From Bacteroidota bacterium (GTDB lineage: Bacteria > Bacteroidota > Ignavibacteria > UBA10030 > UBA8401): 6,449 nucleotides of DNA. The notes under the pieces were generated by a model. It searched no databases and was not told the DNA's origin. It saw nothing but the letters and a program-made list of their open reading frames with translations. The stretch lies in the NCBI GenBank assembly GCA_025355705.1, contig JANXZD010000238.1, positions 1-6,449 on the forward strand. Direction: 5' to 3'. Below are positions 1-3,890 of the stretch, piece after piece. The position numbers and the translations under genes were made by a program. Numbering within the stretch: position 1 is the stretch's first letter; each line of letters begins with the position of its first letter.

Positions 1-1
1 G

Positions 2-1180
2 GAGAAGCTTCCATGGAGCATTCCTATTTCCGATTGGCATTCGTACGGTGTGAACACGCTGAATATTAAAAGAGGCATCTCTCGCCATGTAGTGATCTTC
101 GTGAAGACTGGAAGATTTTCGTTCGGCATTAAAGAGATAAGCGAAGACATTTCACGAAAAGAAATCGACAACTATGAACAGCTTCTATTAAAAGGAATTC
201 ATACGCTGATCCCCGCGGGATATGTCGTGCGCGAGGAACAGTCGATTCCCATTGAAACGCCGATAGGCATTCAATACGAAGAAAATTTCATTGCGCATAC
301 TGTTACTGTGCTTGTGCATAACGTGCTGCCGGATTCGCTTTTGTATTCCAGAAATTTTCGGAAAGAAAACCGGCAAAAGATATGGGATGCGATTGTTCAA
401 TTATTTGTTCAACTTCATATCAACGGCGTGTATTGGGGCGATGCGTCGCTGGCAAATACACTTATAAAATTTGATAAAAGAGAAGTGCCCTTCATAGGAA
501 TGCAAACGCTTTTGCGGGCATATCTTTCTGATGCAGAAACGGTAGAAATTCGCCCCAAGCTTTCCAAGTCGATGCGCGAAGCCGATCTGACATTTTTTTT
601 TGAGTCGATGGAATGGATCCACGAAGATCTTCGTTTGAGCGGTATGATCCGTGAGAATTCGGGAACAGATGACGATACAATATATATCAAAGAACGATAC
701 ACTCAATTGTATCGTGTTGAGAAGAAAAAGAAAAAATTCGAACAGCAGACTTCGTTCAACATTGATAAATTTCTCGGCAGTATTTCCGACCCGTCATACG
801 TCGATCAATTTCTGAAACATATTGAAGAACATAAATGGTATATGAGCGAGAAATTGATGCGCGATGTTGCGCTTGTCGAAGCAACACGCAATTGGTATGA
901 TACGATCTTTGTTCCCATGTGCACACTCTTTCGAACGGAGCGGATCGTTGAACTCTTCAAAGGAAAAACAGCGGCGGAACTGTATATTGAGATCATGAAC
1001 AATAAATATTATTTGAGCGAGCGCGCCGGTGAAGATATGGGGATGATTCCGGCAATGCATGATTATGCAAAGAAGTTTGGAGCAACTGAGAAACATGCGC
1101 CGTTATTACAACAAATTACCGAACACATGCTGCATATTATCGGACTGAGAAATTTGGAAGAAAAGAAGTTCACGTCATAA
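2..1180 (+). CDS. DUF4032-type kinase-like protein, 5' end outside window
   Basis: Recognised as a DUF4032-family protein: an N-terminal half with protein-kinase-like (RIO/Kdo-kinase-like) motifs and a C-terminal DUF4032 half. The frame is open to the left edge, and the 16 residues before the GTG at position 50 (beginning EKLPWSIPISDW) look like the conserved lead-in of this family, so the start is upstream. The window holds 392 residues. Counting from the first full codon, I see a RGISRHV strand, a candidate ATP-binding lysine K44 in GIKEI, a catalytic-loop-like HINGVYWGDASLANT with D147 and N152, and a DFG-like LSDAET with D177. A run of five lysines (about residues 241-245) separates the halves. 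The C-terminal half has two related segments, KWYMSEKLMRDV and KYYLSERAGEDMG. No signal peptide or membrane segment is visible. Phosphotransfer activity and substrate are unknown; kinase activity is inferred from motifs only. The TAA stop is followed by 53 bp before the next gene. Confidence 0.8.
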   Translation, partial: EKLPWSIPISDWHSYGVNTLNIKRGISRHVVIFVKTGRFSFGIKEISEDISRKEIDNYEQLLLKGIHTLIPAGYVVREEQSIPIETPIGIQYEENFIAHTVTVLVHNVLPDSLLYSRNFRKENRQKIWDAIVQLFVQLHINGVYWGDASLANTLIKFDKREVPFIGMQTLLRAYLSDAETVEIRPKLSKSMREADLTFFFESMEWIHEDLRLSGMIRENSGTDDDTIYIKERYTQLYRVEKKKKKFEQQTSFNIDKFLGSISDPSYVDQFLKHIEEHKWYMSEKLMRDVALVEATRNWYDTIFVPMCTLFRTERIVELFKGKTAAELYIEIMNNKYYLSERAGEDMGMIPAMHDYAKKFGATEKHAPLLQQITEHMLHIIGLRNLEEKKFTS

Positions 1181-1221
1181 GGTTTCTTCTGAGGATTTTT
1201 CCGAGTATCTTGAAATAAAAC

Positions 1222-1228
1222 AAAGGAA
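1222..1228 (+). promoter_or_regulatory. ribosome binding site of the 88-residue gene
   Basis: AAAGGAA lies 5 nt before the ATG at 1234 and is the clearest Shine-Dalgarno-like sequence in the window. The marC-like, glutaminase and esterase genes have no comparable site at normal spacing. It supports the ATG at 1234 and the reality of this small gene. Confidence 0.55.
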
Positions 1229-1233
1229 TTTTT

Positions 1234-1500
1234 ATGGCAACAGTCGCCCCTTCAGCAGTAAAACCATTTGATGAATCCTCTCTTGAAAAAATTGCATACA
1301 ATAGCGTTAAATCCATACCAACACGGGAACAAAACGATCAATATCGTCTTGGATATCATCTTTGGCAATGGCTTTCTGCAAAACAAGGAACTCTTGAGCA
1401 AGCGGTGAAGAATTCCGGTTCACGAATTCTCATTTCAGAACAAGAGACAATCTCTATCATAAAACAAGAATTACAGAAGTCAGGAATCAGTCTTTCGTAG
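1234..1500 (+). CDS. hypothetical protein, 88 residues
   Basis: I do not recognise this protein. It runs from ATG 1234 to TAG 1498-1500, preceded at good spacing by AAAGGAA. It has no cysteines, no signal peptide and no membrane segment, so it is probably a soluble cytoplasmic protein. The N-terminus (MATVAPSAVKPFDESS) looks disordered. The rest reads as amphipathic helices: about residues 16-26, a middle segment 32-50 with the aromatic core YRLGYHLWQWLSAKQG, and a C-terminal helix at about 68-83. That could suit a small helical bundle or a protein-protein adaptor, but this is inference. It sits 53 bp after the DUF4032-type gene and 71 bp before the marC-like gene, so it could belong to either unit or stand alone. 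The amino acid composition and good start site argue that it is a real gene. Confidence 0.65.
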   Translation: MATVAPSAVKPFDESSLEKIAYNSVKSIPTREQNDQYRLGYHLWQWLSAKQGTLEQAVKNSGSRILISEQETISIIKQELQKSGISLS

Positions 1501-1571
1501 GAAAACTGAGTTTCTTAAAAAGAAAAGATTCGCTACAAAAACACCAGAGCACAAAGGTTATATCCTCTCTA

Positions 1572-2168
1572 ATGAATAATGTTCTTCACATAATGAACGA
1601 TGTAATCATGGCGTTCATTCCGTTGTTTGTTGCAATCGATGTTCCGGGCGTTATCCCTTCGTTTATTGGTTTAACGCAAGGAATGACCTTAAAAGCAAAA
1701 CGCCAGCTGATCATTGAAGCAACGATGACTGCCGGTGCTGTTGCATTGATATTCCTCGTTCTGGGAAAAGTGATCTTTCGATTCCTGGGTATTACGGAAA
1801 ATGATTTTCGAATCGGCGGCGGAATTGTTCTGCTGGTACTTTCTGTATCGGATCTTCTATTCTCGCGGGAAACAAAACGAGAAGAAGGTCAATCGGTCGG
1901 TGTTGTACCGATCGGAATTCCTCTGATCATGGGTCCGGCTGCATTGACGTCGATCATTATCATTGTCGATTCATACGGTTATTGGATCTCGATGATTTCT
2001 TTACTGGTCAATCTCTTCATCGTTTGGCTTACATTCCGACATTCCGATTTTTTGATCAAGATCATGGGAAAGAGCGGTTCGCAAGCATTTGCAAAAGTTG
2101 CATCACTCTTCATGGTTGCCATCGCCGTTATGATGATTCGGGTCGGGATGCAAAACATTCTCAAATAA
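1572..2168 (+). CDS. MarC family integral membrane protein
   Basis: This is a 198-residue polytopic inner-membrane protein of the MarC (UPF0056) family, close to the usual length of about 200 residues. Family hallmarks are visible: the first membrane helix with FVAIDVPGVIPSFIGLT (residues 19-35), the FRIGGGIVLL segment (79-88) and VPIGIPLIMGPAALTS (112-127). Hydrophobic segments lie at about 11-32, 54-73, 81-97, 113-132, 138-155 and 173-192, giving six predicted helices. A charged loop (SRETKREEGQ, 98-107) divides the two halves. MarC proteins were first linked to multiple antibiotic resistance, a role later disputed, and the transported substrate is unknown, so I give no function beyond membrane transport-like. 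ATG 1572 is used; ATG 1593 (residue 8) is an alternative. A weak AAAGG at 1553-1557 is rather far from the start. The gene is the first of a tight cluster, with the glutaminase beginning 5 bp downstream. Confidence 0.9.
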   Translation: MNNVLHIMNDVIMAFIPLFVAIDVPGVIPSFIGLTQGMTLKAKRQLIIEATMTAGAVALIFLVLGKVIFRFLGITENDFRIGGGIVLLVLSVSDLLFSRETKREEGQSVGVVPIGIPLIMGPAALTSIIIIVDSYGYWISMISLLVNLFIVWLTFRHSDFLIKIMGKSGSQAFAKVASLFMVAIAVMMIRVGMQNILK

Positions 2169-2173
2169 TTTTT

Positions 2174-3094
2174 ATGACCTCACGATACTCCGCTATTCTC
2201 CAAGAAATCCACAATGAAATTCTTCCGTTACAAAATCAGGGAACTGTAGCGCAATATATTCCGGAACTCGCAAAGGTCGATCCGAACAAATTTGGGATGC
2301 ATCTGCGCACAATTGAAGGAAATGATTTTTCAATCGGCAACAGCAGTGAATTATTTTCTATCCAAAGTATTTCAAAAGTGTTTGCGCTTGCATATACCGT
2401 TTCGCTTGTCGGTGAAACGATCTTCGATCGTGTTGGCGTTGAACCTTCAGGAAGTTCATTCAATTCACTGGTACAGTTAGAATATGAAAAAGGAATTCCG
2501 CGAAACCCATTGATCAATTCGGGTGCAATGGTTCTCTGTGACGTGTTGATCGATAAACTGCCCAATCCAAAAAATGATATGCTCACTTTTGTTCGAAAGT
2601 TGAGTGGAAATCCAATTATTAGGTTCAATGAAAATGTCGCTACTTCAGAGAAGGAATTTGGTTTTCGAAATGTCGCAATGGCGAATTTTTTAAAATCCTT
2701 TGGCAATATTCACCATAATGTTGATGAAGTGTTGGATCTTTATTTTCATATTTGTTCCATAGAAATGTCATGCAAAGATCTGGCGACAGCATTTCTGTTG
2801 TTTGCCAATCATGGAAAGATCGTTGCTACCGATGAATCCATTCTCAATAAAAGTCAGACAAAACGATTGAATGCCATCATGCAGCTGTGCGGATTTTACG
2901 ACGAAGCGGGTGAATTTTCATTCACCGTCGGACTTCCAGGAAAAAGCGGAGTAGGCGGAGGAATTGTTGCGTTGCATCCGCATCGCTATGCGGTTGCAAC
3001 ATGGGGTTCGCGATTAAATGCAAAAGGAAATTCCGTGATGGGAATGAAAGCTCTTGAACTGCTCACAACAAAACTTGGTTCATCTATTTTTTAG
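2174..3094 (+). CDS. glsA: glutaminase (L-glutamine amidohydrolase), GlsA type
   Basis: Serine-dependent glutaminase of the beta-lactamase-like fold, which hydrolyses L-glutamine to L-glutamate and ammonia in the cytoplasm. ATG 2174 gives 306 residues, the usual bacterial length. Visible family motifs are VAQYIPELAKV (Tyr28, matching the substrate-binding Tyr of the family), FSIQSISKVF with the catalytic pair Ser65 and Lys68, RNPLINSGAM (Asn111, Asn115), DLYFHICSIEM (Tyr190), MQLCGFYDEAGEF (Tyr242) and LPGKSGVGGGI (Val260). All key residues appear intact. The frame is open upstream to at least 1982 inside the marC-like gene, but that stretch has no glutaminase similarity, so 2174 is preferred. 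There is no clear Shine-Dalgarno sequence, and the start lies 5 bp after the marC-like stop, suggesting translational coupling. The esterase gene follows after 8 bp. No ANK or STAS extension is present. The protein could serve nitrogen supply, glutamate supply or acid resistance; the sequence does not decide. Confidence 0.95.
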   Translation: MTSRYSAILQEIHNEILPLQNQGTVAQYIPELAKVDPNKFGMHLRTIEGNDFSIGNSSELFSIQSISKVFALAYTVSLVGETIFDRVGVEPSGSSFNSLVQLEYEKGIPRNPLINSGAMVLCDVLIDKLPNPKNDMLTFVRKLSGNPIIRFNENVATSEKEFGFRNVAMANFLKSFGNIHHNVDEVLDLYFHICSIEMSCKDLATAFLLFANHGKIVATDESILNKSQTKRLNAIMQLCGFYDEAGEFSFTVGLPGKSGVGGGIVALHPHRYAVATWGSRLNAKGNSVMGMKALELLTTKLGSSIF

Positions 3095-3102
3095 ACTTTC
3101 TT

Positions 3103-3723
3103 ATGCTCTATAAAATATTTTCTCCCGCACAAGAACAAACACCTGAAAATCCAACGCTTATTCTTCTGCACGGCCGTGGATCGGATGAGAAGGATCTCTT
3201 TGGATTAAAAGAGCATTTCGATCCAAAGTTGACGATCTATAGTCTTCGTGCACCGCACCAGTTTGAATGGGGCGGGTACACATGGTTCGATCTGTATGAA
3301 GGTGGGAGTGTTGATGAAAAAAGCTTTTCAAATAGCACCAACGAAATTGTCACATTCATCAACACGGTCGAAACAAAAAAGCTTATTCTTCTTGGCTTCA
3401 GTATGGGAGCGATCATGTCGTATTCCATTGCTCTTACAAAGCCACATATTTGCTCCAGCATAGCAGCATTGAGCGGTTTTGCTCCTATTCAATTAGAACA
3501 AACATACCGTTTACAAGAGCTCCAAGAACTTCACATTTTCATCTCCCACGGAATACATGATCCCGTTATTCCAATTTCAGCTGCGCGAAAGACAAAAGAA
3601 CTACTGGACCGTTCCAACGCGAATGTTTCATACAATGAATACGACATGGAACATCGGATCAATGAAAAATGTTTGAATGATGTATCGCGGTGGCTGAAAA
3701 ATCGATTAGATAATTCTAAGTAG
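3103..3723 (+). CDS. alpha/beta-hydrolase, phospholipase/carboxylesterase family
   Basis: A 206-residue alpha/beta-hydrolase of the small phospholipase/carboxylesterase (YpfH/LYPLA-like) type, at normal length for that family. The oxyanion-hole motif LLHGRGSDEKD is at residues 21-31, the nucleophile elbow GFSMG at 98-102 with Ser100, the acid in SHGIHDPVIP with Asp153, and the histidine in DMEHRIN with His184. The family signature APHQFEWGGYTWFDL (50-64) is also present. The catalytic triad is therefore complete. No signal peptide is seen, so it acts in the cytoplasm, cleaving carboxylic or thioester bonds; the substrate cannot be told from the sequence. It starts 8 bp after the glutaminase stop without a clear ribosome binding site, consistent with co-transcription with the two genes before it. 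It is probably the last gene of that unit, as a 74-bp gap follows. Confidence 0.9.
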   Translation: MLYKIFSPAQEQTPENPTLILLHGRGSDEKDLFGLKEHFDPKLTIYSLRAPHQFEWGGYTWFDLYEGGSVDEKSFSNSTNEIVTFINTVETKKLILLGFSMGAIMSYSIALTKPHICSSIAALSGFAPIQLEQTYRLQELQELHIFISHGIHDPVIPISAARKTKELLDRSNANVSYNEYDMEHRINEKCLNDVSRWLKNRLDNSK

Positions 3724-3751
3724 TTTTACGGTGCAGTTGTACCCGCGCACA

Positions 3752-3780
3752 TTGTTTTTCAGTTCCTAATTCTCTATACT
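3752..3780 (+). promoter_or_regulatory. possible promoter of the sensor kinase gene
   Basis: TTGTTT at 3752-3757 and TATACT at 3775-3780 are separated by 17 bp, like a sigma70-type -35/-10 pair. The -10 box matches TATAAT at five of six positions; the -35 box matches at only three. It lies in the 74-bp gap between the esterase and the sensor gene. Transcription would begin near 3787, leaving a leader of only about 10 nt for ATG 3798 but about 35 nt for an alternative TTG start at 3822. Such boxes occur by chance in AT-rich DNA, and Bacteroidota promoters differ from this consensus. Confidence 0.3.
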
Positions 3781-3797
3781 GGCAAAATTACTTTACA

Positions 3798-3890
3798 ATG
3801 CTTTGCATTGGGGAAAACATTTTGCGCTTTTTCGCGTCGTATCTGCTCTTTATTGGAATTATTTTCGGTCAATCTTCAACAGGGCTCGCC
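3798..3890 (+). other. predicted signal peptide of the sensor kinase
   Basis: Residues 1-31 contain an arginine (R10), a hydrophobic core FFASYLLFIGIIFG (11-24) and a plausible cleavage region ending in TGLA (28-31). This fits export of the propeller domain. With the alternative TTG start at 3822 the peptide would begin MRFFASYLL, a more typical positively charged start. An uncleaved membrane anchor is also possible. Confidence 0.6.

Noticed and set aside
1183..1211. Promoter-like pair TTTCTT and TATCTT with 17-bp spacing before the small gene
   Set aside because: The -35 box matches the consensus at only two of six positions, which is expected by chance in this sequence.
1512..1526. AT-rich inverted repeat (TTTCTT / AAGAAA) between the small gene and the marC-like gene
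   Set aside because: It is short, A/T-only apart from one pair, and not followed by a T tract, so I cannot support it as a terminator or operator. I see no promoter in 1501-1571 that stands out from the AT-rich background.
1982..2173. Upstream extension of the glutaminase frame into the marC-like gene
   Set aside because: The translation of this stretch is out-of-frame MarC sequence without glutaminase similarity. The start at 2174 gives the family's normal length.
3731..3759. Possible terminator after the esterase: GTGC/GCAC arms at 3731-3734 and 3747-3750, then a T5 run
   Set aside because: The stem is only four base pairs with a 12-nt loop, too weak for a supported intrinsic terminator. 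The T run also overlaps the possible -35 box.
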